Shown: positions 34,301 to 43,816 of the stretch, one piece after another
How positions within the stretch are numbered: the first letter of the stretch is position 1
Layout of the letters: every line of letters starts with the position of its first letter
Assembly: GCA_014843695.1 (NCBI GenBank)
Contig: CM026400.1
Coordinates: forward strand, 33,175,500 to 33,239,499
Source of the DNA: Archivesica marissinica
Lineage: Eukaryota > Mollusca > Bivalvia > Venerida > Vesicomyidae
Reading direction: 5' to 3'
Length of the DNA stretch: 64,000 nucleotides
Position numbers and translations under genes: made by a program
Notes under the pieces: generated by a model
The model's input: only the letters and a program-made list of their open reading frames with translations
The model's database searches: none
Told to the model about the DNA's origin: nothing

Positions 34301-37300
34301 CATCTGAAGGCTGTACTTGGTGTCGACTTCGCTCCAGATGGGTATGGAAACATTTTCTTTTTACGCTATCCAATGAATGATTGAATTTTTCTCAGTGAAA
34401 GAAAACTGCATCTTCCTCTTGAAACAGTGGAAGATGGCATTTTCTCTGCCACTGCTGGAGTTTCGTATTCTTCCGTGGTTGGATGTACTTTTGTATTTTA
34501 GCTCTTTTCTGACTACAGTCCCACCTCCCCAAACGTCACCTCACACCCTCCCATGAGCGACACCACACCCTCTTTATAACGTCACCTTTATTCCCACCCG
34601 TTGCGTTTTAATACAATTTCACCTCTCATGAACGACACCTCCCAACACCACACAACGACAGTCAATTTCCCACCCAGCAATGCAGAAAACCTCCCAAGAA
34701 CAGACAAATATTTTGCCGAAAAAAGAAACCGTCTGTGTCATCAGACACAAATAATTGATAATTGTTCCTTTCAATTTTCAATAAACAGTAACTATCTTAA
34801 TCTTGGACCATATATATCTGGGGGCCAATAATCGACAGACTGGACCGTAAGTGTGAAAATAATCATTGTTTACGGGTATTCTTTCAATAAACAGCTTGAC
34901 ATGATTGGCAATTTGGCAGGTTGTTTTACCGCGTATATCTTTTGATATCTTCAGATGAAGAAAAAAGGAATTTTGCAGGTGCATACCATATACGGACGGA
35001 CATGCCTCATGAGTTATCTGTCAATAGAGGAGACTGTTTATAACTTTATATGTTTGTTTAATAATTATCTCGTAAAGTATTTTTCATTTTCCCGGGTTTA
35101 GCTTTTATTACATTGCTATGTTTTTATCACATACCGTAATAAGATCATTTAACATCAGTTTTCAGACATGCCAGCCTCATCCGAAATACTTAACAAATAT
35201 CTGAAATTAACCCTTTCAACACCACAGACCTCTAAATTGGCTTACAAAAAAGTGTAGATCCAGATGAGCCGGCTCGTGATGAGCCGTCTCATCAGGATCT
35301 GCACTTTTTGCCAGTGATATGACTATTTTTAGACATAATTACCCATTTTGATAAATGAACTTGTCCAAATGTGATTTTCTGATTCATTTATTGGTCTATG
35401 AATATCATGGACCAGTCCATGTGAGTTACTTGGTGTTGAATGGGTTAAATCAAACATGTGATCCCAAAAATCAAATGATCGTTTCCGAGCACTCTTGAAC
35501 TGTGTCCGAGTACTCAAGTATCAAAATAGCTGCTCGCTGCCATCCTTAATTTTTATATAATTGAAATGCGTAATTTATCAGACTTATTGACTTTGATGTA
35601 TTGAAAACATTAATGTACACAATTGTCATAAATTTGCATAATCTGGCGATTTTAACACATTGCGCCCTCAGATATTCAATCTTAGTTCAATCTATCGTAT
35701 AATAAAATTGTACCCCCATTCTCTATGTTCAAAAAATTGAACCTCCCTAGAACAACCTCTCTACAACAACCAATATGGGTGTATCCGGATGGTGTTTGCT
35801 CTGGAGAGGTTTGACTGTATTATGAACAGTTAATTATAAAGTCATATATTCTAATGAATTTGTTTTGTCTATAGATTTTAATTTTGTCAGCAAACAGAAA
35901 CTAACTTGAAATTTATAATAGTCATTTATTAATAGCAAATCTAACAAATACCACTGCGCCACTGCCTTCAAAACGGTTGTGCAGTCCGGGTAGTGCAGTG
36001 GTTAGCATGCACACTTCTCACCAATGCAACCCTGGTTGATCCTCGGACCAGGACGTGTGCAAGATGGTATGGTGGTCGCATATCATACCGATGAGTTTTC
36101 TCCAGCTATAGGGTTTATTCTAGAGTGGAAAAAATGGCAGGGTAAAGGGGCAGGGTGGGTCAGTAAAGGGGCAGGGTGTCAGTAAAGGGCAGGGTGGGTC
36201 AGAAAAGGGGCAGGGTGGTCAGTAAGGGCAGGGTGGGTCAGTAATGGGGGTGGGTCAGTAAATGGGGCAGGTGGTCAAAAGGGGCATGGTGGGTCAGTAA
36301 TGGGGCAGGGTGGGTCAGTAAAGGGGCAGGGTGGGTCAAAAAGGGCAGGTGGGTCAAAAAAGGGCAGGGTGGGTCAGTAAAGGGGCAGGGTGGGTCAGTA
36401 AGGGGCAGGGTGGTCAGTAATGGGGCAGGGTGGTCAGTAAATGGGCAGTGGGTCAGTATGGAAGGGTGGGTCAGTAAAGTGGAAGGGTGGGTCAGTAAAG
36501 TGGGAAGGGTGGGTCAGAAAAGGGCAGGGTGGGTCAGTAATGGGCCGGGTGGGTCAGTAATGGGGCAGGGTGGGTCCAGTAAAGGGCAGGGTGGGTCAGT
36601 AAAGGGGCAGGGTGGGTCAGTAAAGGGGCAAGGTGGGTCAGAAATGGGGCAGGGTGGGTCAGTAAAGTGGGAAGGGTGGGTCAGTAAAGGGGCAGGGTGG
36701 GTCAGGAAAGAAGCAGGGTGCATGAGGGTATTTTGGGGTTAGCCCCTAGAAAACGTTGCTAAATTACGGTGATTGATCAAAGAGGCAGTAAGGCAGTACA
36801 TATTTGTGAAAATGGCAGACAATTCTAAATTGTATTGGTCTGCAGGGGGGAGGGGGGGGCTAACCCTAACCCTGCCATTCTGCCCTAGAAAAAACCATAA
36901 GTTTTCACACACACACACACACACACACACGAATGACCACATATACGTTTTCACCCGATTCAACAAGGGTGATTTAATATTCTGTTGTAGCTTGTTTCGC
37001 AATCGTTGTAAAATAAATATAGTTTTAAACTTAGGGGAGTCACAAATAAACGTGATGAAGTACTATTCAATGCATCATATATTATAATATCAACAATGAC
37101 TGTAAGCATCGGGAGACTTTATGGCCACTGTTGTGAATAATTCTTACATTTTCTCTTCAGATACCATTTAGCTACCGGGAGTGAAGATAACACAGCAAAG
37201 ATCTGGGACATCCGACAGAGGCAATGCATATACACAATACCAGCTCATAAAAATCTCATCAGCAAAGTCAAATTTCAACGTATGTAAACGTTTTCATGAT

Positions 37301-40300
37301 TATTTAGTCCGCCTATGTGGTCGAGTGGCGTATTTACAATGTATATGCGATTGACTATAATTAGTTCAATATTATTCAAATTGGGAACAGCCAATGGTGC
37401 TAAAATATCAGGATTTGACTAACATTTGCAAAGTCCTTGTCTGTGATCGAGTGGGTAAGGTCGCTGACTTGTATACCACTGTAACCTATCATCACTGATG
37501 GCCACGGGTTCGAGCCCCGCTCAGGCCGTGTCTCATTTATATGAAAATGTTTGCAGTTTCTTACGGAGGTTGGTGCACCCAAGTACTGGTTAACCGCTGG
37601 TGCCTGCCCAGGAAAGGAGCTGTTAGGTAAACTGCCCGCCGGCGATATAGCCCAAAATGGTGCTGATGCAGGTGTAATACCCGAAATATAACATAATAAT
37701 ATTATTATTTAGTTTAAATATATTTATTTTCTCTCAATGCATGATTATTTACAACAACTGATATAAGGAATTGGACAGAAAGCTGTATAGCTTATGGTTG
37801 TCCTCTCCTTTCTAAATAATATACACAAACATTTCATGGCATAATAGTTTACAATTTCATAAATCAATGATTTTTCTTTAGGGAAAATGTAATGTTTTAG
37901 AATGATAACATATATGTACTTACTTATAACATTACTAAACTTAATTCATAATATTTATGTAAATATGTAATACTTAAGAGTACAGAACATGAAAGGTTTT
38001 GAAAATTAAATGAAAGCGAAACAACAATTAGAAGATGATAAACAAAAAGTAAATGAACATAGAGAAGGAGAAAAGAGATATACAGAATAAATGAACAACA
38101 CTCCACCATGATTCTTGGAAGCGACAGGGCGAGAATTTCAACACGAAATTGCACTACATTGTCAGTGTTGGAAAGGAAAATCTACTCATTCGAAATAAAA
38201 TGTATTATAAACCATTGTATATCTACTCAGGTTCATTCTAGTTCAGAATTTTTGGGAGAAGTGAGAAAGCACGTGATTGCTTCCTTAAATGGTGTTCTTT
38301 AATATACTTCTGCAAAATAGGGTTAAATTGCACAGTACAACCATTAAATACAACATTTGAATAGAAGGAGTGCTTTATAATAGGCCATATCTCCCGTCAC
38401 TATGAACTTGGTGTTGTGCTCATTTAATAATGGATGTATTCCGAAAGACCATGTTTTAACATTTTGATACCATTTTGTATGTCCACACTATGAACTTGGT
38501 GTTGTGCGCATTTAATAATGGATGTCTTTCGAAACACCATGTTTTAAAATTTTGATACCATTTTGTATGTCCACACTATGAACTTGGTGTTGTGCGCATT
38601 TAATAATGGATGTCTTTCGAAACACCATGTTTTAAAAATTGGCTACCATTTTGTATGTCCACACTATGAACTTGGTGTTGTGCGCATTTAATAATGGATG
38701 TCTTTCGAAACACCATGTTTTAAAAATTTGATACCATTTTGTATGTCCACACTATGAACTTGGTGTTGTGCGCATTTAATAAGGATGTCTTCCGAAAGAC
38801 CATGTTTTAAAAATTTGATACCATTTTGTATGTCCACACTATGAACTTGGTGTTGTGCGCATTTAATAAGGATGTCTTCCGAAAGACCATGTTTTAAAAA
38901 TTTGATACCATTTTGTATGTGTTGCATCATTTTATGTTTGTAATGTCCTGATGTTTTTTAATGCGTTTTGAATGTCATATTATACTCTTCAGAAATGGAG
39001 GAAATAAAGATGTGGCATACATGTCACATGATCTCAAGGCTTCATTCTATTGGCTTACTACAACTAGCTCTCTCAATGCTAAAAATAGATTAGTCCTTCT
39101 CCGTGGTCGAGTGGCTAAGCCTTAAGGTCGCTGACTTGTATACCACTGTAACCTATCATCACTGATGGTCACGGGTTCGAGCCCCGCTCAGACTGTGTCT
39201 CTTTATATGAAGAATTTGGTAGTTTCTTACAGAAGTTGGTGCACCAAGTACAGGTTAACCGCTGGAGCCTGCCCATGAAAGGTGTTGTTCGGTAAACTGC
39301 CCGTCAGCTCAAATGGGCAACTGGTAGCGACGTTAAATATACCTAAATATATATATTTATATATGGATTAAACAACAACTCAAGCAGATGATCACAGGTG
39401 CAGTGATTACAACCCTGTGTCAGTGGTCACCTCTATTAAGCAGCCAACCTGTATTAAGCAGCGAGTTTCAAGATTCCAAATATGTTGTTTTATTTTACAT
39501 ATGCCCTCTATTAAGCAGCCAATCTGTATTAAGCAGCCGGTTTCACAATTCCAAATATGTTGTTTTATTTTACATATGCCCTCTATTAAGCAGCCAACTG
39601 TGCTTAGCATCCACTTTCTGTGATTCCCTTGCCTGGCTGCTTAAGACAGGTTTGACTGTATATAAAATTATACTAAAAATTACCCTGTAATATAGAGGGA
39701 TGACAATGTACAGTTTCTCAAGAACCATAATTCTACCTCCAGTGATAACTGAATTATCTCCCCTTTACTATATTTTGCAACGTATTTTTGTCCAGAGAAT
39801 ATCTGAAAAAGTAAGTACGGGATTTACCGACTACAATGTAACTTGGCATATGAATAAAATGTGTTGAGTGCAGTGTGCAAAAACCATACACCAAGTTTAA
39901 GTAATTACTGGATTATGGCCCTTTAAAATTGTACGCATATGTTATGAGTTTATTAGTAGTGATAGCGCAGTGTTAATGCGTTCGCTTCAGGTGCGAAAGG
40001 CCCGGAGTTTGCACCCCGCTGTAGCAGTTATGATTGTGCCATTGGGCAAGGCATTTAAATTCCACATTGCCTCTTCTCTCCGCCATAATAAATGGTAAAA
40101 AGATGAAATTATCTGAAAGCAAATGAGAATAATGAATGAATAAAAAATCAAATGAATAATAAATAAATATATATGTTTCTGTCTAAATAAATAGACCATA
40201 CGATATTGTGTGGTTATAACAGGGTTCATTCTAGGTCAGAATGTTTGGACGAAGTGAGAACGCGCGCGGTCACGTCCGTAAATTGTGTTATTTAATCAAT

Positions 40301-40709
40301 TTCAACCAAATATGGTTAAAATGCACAACATTACCATTAAATACAACATTTGAATAGAAGGAGTGCTTTATAATGGGGTCAGTGTATCTTATTGAAAAAT
40401 CTATTGTATGAAAATTGTAAAAAATAATTAAAAAAGAGAGAAGTGGGGACCTCAGAGGGCGAAGGCGACTATTTCACCCACATTGCCCTCTAAAATGATC
40501 CCTGTTATAATGCAGTTATATAATGCAATTGTTATGCTGTTAATTTTCAGGTTTGGGCACACCCTATAGGAGCGCCAATCAAGACACTAGCCGGTCACGA
40601 AGGTAAAGTGATGTGTGTAGACATTTCCCCGGATCTACAGTATATTGCATCAGTGTCATTTGACAGAACGTTTAAATTGTGGGCGTCGGAGGTCAAAGGT
40701 GGATTATGA
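31235..40709 (+). CDS. PRPF4: PRPF4 (U4/U6 snRNP Prp4), 3' part of the gene; four exons found
   Basis: Exons 31235-31357, 34234-34341, 37161-37279 and 40551-40709 encode successive C-terminal WD40 blades of Prp4: [53 protein letters not shown] and [10 protein letters not shown] ... [11 protein letters not shown]. Prp4 binds Prp3 and cyclophilin H in the U4/U6.U5 tri-snRNP and acts in nuclear pre-mRNA splicing. The first three junctions are in phase. Between 37279 and 40551 an exon is missing: family members have ~15-20 more residues (blade strand ending in YDNTAK), and direct joining shifts the frame. No 5' exons (N-terminal domain, first WD blades) are found upstream, so that intron would span the repeats or the gene starts outside or in the gap. 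Whether the locus is functional is uncertain. Confidence 0.9.
31403..31520 (+). repeat. Tandem duplicate of the 3' half of a PRPF4 exon plus donor
   Basis: The 118 bp at 31285-31402 (second half of the exon, its donor and the start of the intron) is repeated at 31403-31520 with about one change (CTATAGGG to CTACAGGG). The duplicate has a donor but no acceptor, so it is probably intronic. Confidence 0.95.
31690..32085 (+). repeat. tRNA-Leu-like SINE tail split by a tRNA-Ser-like SINE
   Basis: The host SINE (GGCAAGGCATTTAAATTCCACG | TTGCCTCTTCTC, shown broken at the insertion) resumes at 31970 and ends in AATCGAGCTAAAATAAATT. Related copies are at ~39.95, 53.7 and 55.46 kb. The inner SINE is listed separately. 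Confidence 0.8.
31705..31969 (+). mobile_element. tRNA-Ser-like SINE with 11-bp TSD
   Basis: Inserted at 31716-31958, between direct repeats TAAATTCCACG (31705-31715 and 31959-31969). The head GTGGTCGAGTGGTTAAGG and B box GGGTTCGAGCCCC with a long variable-arm-like segment suggest a class II (Ser-like) tRNA origin. The tail is ATAACATAACATA. Other copies: 37436-37697 and 39094-39345. Confidence 0.88.
32285..33445. repeat. 44/56-bp minisatellite in a PRPF4 intron, ~23 copies
   Basis: Units ACATTCTATACAGCTACC, then TAACAYGCTGT, with or without a 12-bp insert (ACCAAGTACACC), then ACCAGATGTATAAC. Long and short units are interspersed. Confidence 0.95.
33446..33934. other. Intronic unique sequence
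   Basis: AT-rich, with GCGGGAACCCTGAC near 33691, perhaps a relic end of the CAGGGTTC transposon family. No exon seen. Confidence 0.4.
33935..34264 (+). repeat. 66-bp tandem repeat of a PRPF4 3' splice site, 5 copies
   Basis: Units start at 33935, 34001, 34067, 34133 and 34199. Each holds intron end (TGTATTGTGTATTACAG) followed by the first 31 nt of the exon (GGGCCTAGATGGGTATGG ...). Acceptors fall just before 33970, 34036, 34102, 34168 and 34234. The unit is 22 codons and stays open, so use of any upstream acceptor adds multiples of 22 residues in frame. Only the last copy continues into the full exon. Confidence 0.95.
34234..34341 (+). CDS. PRPF4: PRPF4 exon: [13 protein letters not shown] blade
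   Basis: The acceptor ATTACAG before 34234 completes the Gly codon from the previous exon. The exon encodes 35 whole codons ([16 protein letters not shown], then [18 protein letters not shown]) and two bases of Gly. Donor GG|GTATGG. The acceptor is the last of five tandem copies, so the true 5' edge depends on splice choice. Confidence 0.9.
34342..35206. other. Intronic unique sequence
   Basis: Includes a CA/CC-rich stretch (34510-34690) with recurrent CACCTC and CACCC words. No exon or known repeat recognised. Confidence 0.4.
35207..35448. mobile_element. piggyBac-type MITE at TTAA, with internal hairpin
   Basis: TTAA (35207-35210) CCCTTTCAACACCA ... TGGTGTTGAATGGG TTAA (35445-35448). TTAA duplication with CCC ends fits piggyBac-like elements. 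Inside, ~35246-35311 forms a long imperfect hairpin (AGTGTAGATCC ... GGATCTGCACT). Confidence 0.8.
35975..36120 (+). repeat. tRNA-derived SINE (CAGTGGTTAGCA type)
   Basis: GTCCGGGTAGTGCAGTGGTT, then AGCATGCACACTTCTC, then GTTGATCCTCGGACC and TTTTCTCCAGC. Same family as the fold-back pairs at 41.9 and 55.9 kb. Confidence 0.7.
36135..36725. repeat. ~20-bp GGGGCAGGGTGGGTCAGTAA minisatellite
   Basis: About 28 irregular units with strong G-strand bias. G runs could form quadruplexes. Open frames across it are repeat artefacts. Confidence 0.95.
36726..37160. repeat. Intron end with CA microsatellite (36906-36930)
   Basis: A CA run of ~13 dinucleotides. The rest is unique, leading to the acceptor TTCTCTTCAG of the next exon. 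Confidence 0.75.
37161..37279 (+). CDS. PRPF4: PRPF4 exon: [16 protein letters not shown] blade
   Basis: Acceptor ATTTTCTCTTCAG before 37161 and donor C|GTATGTAA after 37279. It encodes [32 protein letters not shown] and ISKVKFQ, then one base. The family continues here with Pro/His-Gly-Asn, so the next exon should begin with two bases completing a codon after C. Confidence 0.93.
37436..37697 (+). mobile_element. tRNA-Ser-like SINE
   Basis: TCGAGTGGGTAAGG, GGGTTCGAGCCCCG and the tail CCGAAATATAACATAATAA. Slightly longer in the middle (CCGCTGGTGCCTGCCC) than the 31.7-kb copy. A 27-bp fragment of the same head lies at 37309-37335. Confidence 0.85.
37698..38394. other. Intronic unique sequence; expected PRPF4 exon not seen
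   Basis: Searched by eye for the missing WD40 exon (YDNTAK-like) and found none. Confidence 0.45.
38395..38930. repeat. 88-bp minisatellite, ~6 copies
   Basis: CCACACTATGAACTTGGTG recurs at 88-bp spacing (38483, 38571 and on). Units contain TTTCGAAACACCATG or TTCCGAAAGACCATG variants. Confidence 0.95.
39094..39345 (+). mobile_element. tRNA-Ser-like SINE
   Basis: Head TCCGTGGTCGAGTGGCTAAG, B box GGGTTCGAGCCCCG and CCGCTGGAGCCTGCCC body. An extra TAAGCC duplication lies in the D-loop region. Confidence 0.83.
39430..39660. repeat. 75-bp repeat (3 copies) of TCTATTAAGCAGCCAA type
   Basis: Starts at 39432, 39507 and 39582. It ends in GGCTGCTTAAGACAGGTTTG, whose reverse complement is the common 'CAAACCTGTCTTAAGC' dispersed repeat motif. 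Confidence 0.85.
39950..40095 (+). repeat. tRNA-Leu(CAG)-like SINE
   Basis: GTGATAGCGCAGTG, then GTTCGCTTCAGGTGCGAA (anticodon-arm-like, CAG in the loop), then GGAGTTTGCACCCCG and GGCAAGGCATTTAAATTCC. The damaged B box argues against a working tRNA. Confidence 0.7.
40551..40709 (+). CDS. PRPF4: PRPF4 terminal exon
   Basis: Acceptor GTTAATTTTCAG before 40551. It encodes [18 protein letters not shown], then [15 protein letters not shown], then [12 protein letters not shown] and a short tail to TGA (40707-40709). This is the last WD40 blade and the natural C-terminus of Prp4. The start is phase 0. Confidence 0.93.
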   Translation, partial: VWAHPIGAPIKTLAGHEGKVMCVDISPDLQYIASVSFDRTFKLWASEVKGGL

Positions 40710-40779
40710 TAGTGTGTGTGACGGGATCTACATTATATACGCATCATTTGACAATATGAACTCTTTGCATGCTGGGTGA

Positions 40780-40785
40780 AATAAA
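40780..40785 (+). terminator. Candidate poly(A) signal AATAAA of PRPF4
   Basis: AATAAA lies 71 bp after the stop codon, in a suitable place for the 3' end. Confidence 0.55.
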
Positions 40786-40811
40786 TGCTATAAATAGTTC
40801 AAAATAATTGT

Positions 40812-40992
40812 AGCAGACGGTTAAACCGAGGTCTCGTGTCGGTGCTTTACACTGTGCACGTAAAAGAACCAGAGGAGATTCTGGAATGGGTCTCTGTCTG
40901 TATCATTGCACTATCCTCCAAAAATGTAAAATGACTAATCTCTTCAGGAGGCGTCGCTCATATGGGTAACCGGTAGCGATGATAAGTAAACG
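40812..40992 (+). repeat. tRNA-Thr-derived SINE, body and tail only
   Basis: GGTTAAACCGAGGTCTCG ... CACGTAAAAGAACCAGAGG ... ACCGGTAGCGATGATAA. The tRNA head is missing. Confidence 0.85.
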
Positions 40993-41536
40993 TAAATCAC
41001 ACAATCAGCAGACAAGTCATTAATTAATGTGTTTTTCTTATTTGCAGCTGAAAACCCTACAAAACAATTCTAATGAATATCCCTGACATATTTAAAAAAG
41101 AATATTTGTCTTTCAGTAATTTATGGCAAATAAACATGGTATGGAGTTCTGACGTGTAGTAAACCATGTTTTATTCGATTTTAAATAACGCAAATACAAA
41201 TATTATTTAGATTCTGATATGACGAAAATATCTAAAAAATTGCAAAAAGATGCCTAAATGATGTCGCAAAACGATAAAAATTCCAGTTAAATGATGTCGT
41301 GTTTATGTCAATCGTTAAACAATGTTTTAATGCAGATTTAAACGCGGTGAATTATTTGCATATACAGACAAAATGCCGAGCCATGTTGTATTTAACCATT
41401 AATTACATGGCTAGCGTGCAGAGAGTTGAAAGGTTGTGTTGTCTTCTCGTGGGTTTCGATTGTATCTCGGCAACGTACAAAATATCGCAGCTGTGTCAAA
41501 TTGACTGAGCATTTAATGTTGGCCAACGAGGTCGAT
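40993..41536. other. Unique AT-rich sequence downstream of PRPF4
   Basis: No exon or repeat recognised. Confidence 0.4.
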
Positions 41537-42684
41537 GGCAGATTTGGGGCAGTAGAAAATATATCTACTAGACTTCATTGGTAGAATAGTGTCTACCGAT
41601 TAAAAAGTTGTATCCATAATTTACATTTTGTCTTGAACATATTTAAAGATCTGGACGTCTTTCTCCGTCTGAATTTGCAAGTTATGGTCATGTCCATTAT
41701 CGACATTGCAGGACAACATGAACAGTTTATAGAAAGAAGTTGCGTATAAATGTTGTGATGTATGTGACATTTGAGTGTTGGGTAGTTATCCCGTTTCGGC
41801 TATAGGTGAGCCGGAAATTTGGTAATAAATGCAAAAGTAAAAATCGTTTTTTGTTCTTTGTTTCCTAAATTGAAAGTAATTTGTCCGATTAGCACAGTGG
41901 TTAGCACGCTACGCTCGCCTGCCAATGTAACACGACTTCGATCCTCTCGAGATGGTACAGTGGTCGCCAGATCGGACAAGTGGGTTTTCTCCACGTACTC
42001 TGGTGTCCTCCGCAATTGTTGTAAAATAAATACAGTTTAAGCTTTTTGAATTTGTCTGGTGTAAACCCACCTGTCCGATCTGGCAACCACCGTACCATCT
42101 CACATACTTCCCGGTCGAGGATCCGAACCCGGGTTGCATTGGTGAGAAGCGAGCGTGCTAACCACTGCGCTAATCGGACAGCCTTAATTTGTCATCTAGC
42201 TGTGTTCCGACAGCATTCCTGTTTACCCAAAAAAATGAAGTTGCAATGTACGCGAGTGTCCGGTTTTTATACTAGCAACTTTAATAAAAGCGATGTACGC
42301 ACATTCATTTCATTGCCTTATGATTGTTTACGGAGAGTCGAATGAAAAAAACTATTCTAGTCAAAATATTATTTTTCAACAATATTCAAATACATTAAGA
42401 TCTGTTAAAAGGGATAGATTTCGTTTTGATAATACTGGTATTCTATTGAATAGCAACTGCTAGGAAACTGGTGATACTCGGGTTTAAACTGGTGACACTC
42501 GGGTTGGAACTGGTGACACTCGTACACGACGACCTCCTACATTGGTCCTGAAATCTGTGGGTGTTGTCATATACCCGCATATGGTAAAATGATGGACACC
42601 AGACCATGAATAAATTGCATGATTGGTCATTGCAATACTGGTCGCAGCCTAGGAGAGACACATTACAATCTACGAAACAGATGT
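41537..42684. repeat. Segmental duplication, copy 1 (partner at 55353-56667)
   Basis: Near-identical to 55353-56667 apart from one 156-bp SINE plus duplication in the partner and a few small changes. Shared landmarks: GCAGTAGAAAATATATCTAC at the left edge, the fold-back SINE pair, and CTGGTGACACTCG repeats before the minisatellite. Confidence 0.93.
41884..42183. repeat. Fold-back pair of tRNA-derived SINEs
   Basis: 41884-42013 and 42055-42183 are inverted copies (GTCCGATTAGCACAGTGG ... and its complement), separated by ~40 bp. They can form a ~130-bp hairpin. The pair is duplicated at about 55870-56165. Confidence 0.9.
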
Positions 42685-43816
42685 TGCAACCTAGGAGGAG
42701 GCACGGGTTGCAACCTAGGAGGAGACACGGGTTGCAACCTAGGAGGAGACACGGGTTGCAACCTAGGAGGAGACACGGGTTGCAACCTAGGAGGAGACAC
42801 GGGTTGCAACCTAGGAGGAGACAGGGTTGCAACCTAGGAGGAGACACGGGTTGCACCTTAGGAGGAGACACGGGTTGCAACCTATGAGGAGACACGGGTT
42901 GCAACCTATGAGGAGACACGGGTTGCAACCTAGGGGAGAACGGGTTGCAACTAGGAGAGACACGGTTACAACCAGGAGACACGGGTTGCAACCTATGAGG
43001 ACACTCAACCATGAGGAGACACGGGTGCAACCTATGAGGATACACGGGTTGCAACCATAGGAGAACACGGGTTGCAACCTAGGATGAGACACGGGTTCCA
43101 CCTAGGAGGGACACGGGTTGCAACCTAGGAGGAACACGGGTGCAAACCTAGGAGGAGACACGGCAACCAAATCGGGTTGCAACCTAGGAGGAGACACGGG
43201 TTGCAACCTAGGGGATACCGGGTTGCACCTAGAGGAGACACGGGTTGCAACCCTAGGAGGATACACGGGTTGCAACCTAGGAGGACACACAGGTTGCAAC
43301 CTAGGAGGATACACAGGTTGCAACCTAGGAGGATACACAGGTTGCAACCTAGGAGGATACACAGGTTGCAACCTAGGAGGATACACAGGTTGCAACCTAG
43401 GAGGATACACAGGTTGCAACCTAGGAGGATACACAGGTTGCAACCTAGGAGGAGACACAGGTTGCAACCTAGGAGGAGACACGGGTTGCAACCTAGGAGG
43501 AGACACGGGTTGCAACCTAGGAGGAGACACGGGTTGCAACCTATGAGGAGACACGGGTTGCAACCTAGGAGGAGACACGGGTTGCAACCTATGAAGAAAC
43601 ACGGGTTGCAACCTATGAGGAGACACGGGTTGCAACCTAGGAGGAGACACGGGTTGCAACCTAGGAGATATGGGTTGCAATCTAGGAGGATACACGGGTT
43701 GCAACCTATGAGGAGACACGTGTTGCAACCTATGAGGAGACACGTGTTGCAACCTATGAGGAGACACGGGTTGCAACCTAGGAGGAGACACGGGTTGCAA
43801 CCTAGGAGGAGACAGT
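42685..43816. repeat. 24-bp minisatellite with twin palindromes, ~46 copies
   Basis: Unit GGTTGCAACCTAGGAGGAGA plus CACG. It contains two overlapping palindromes, GGTTGCAACC and CCTAGG. Because 24 is a multiple of 3, long open frames exist on both strands, but they are pure repeat. Confidence 0.96.

Noticed and set aside
33911..34384. A 157-codon plus-strand protein
   Set aside because: It is intron/exon border sequence repeated five times; only 34234-34341 is supported as exon.
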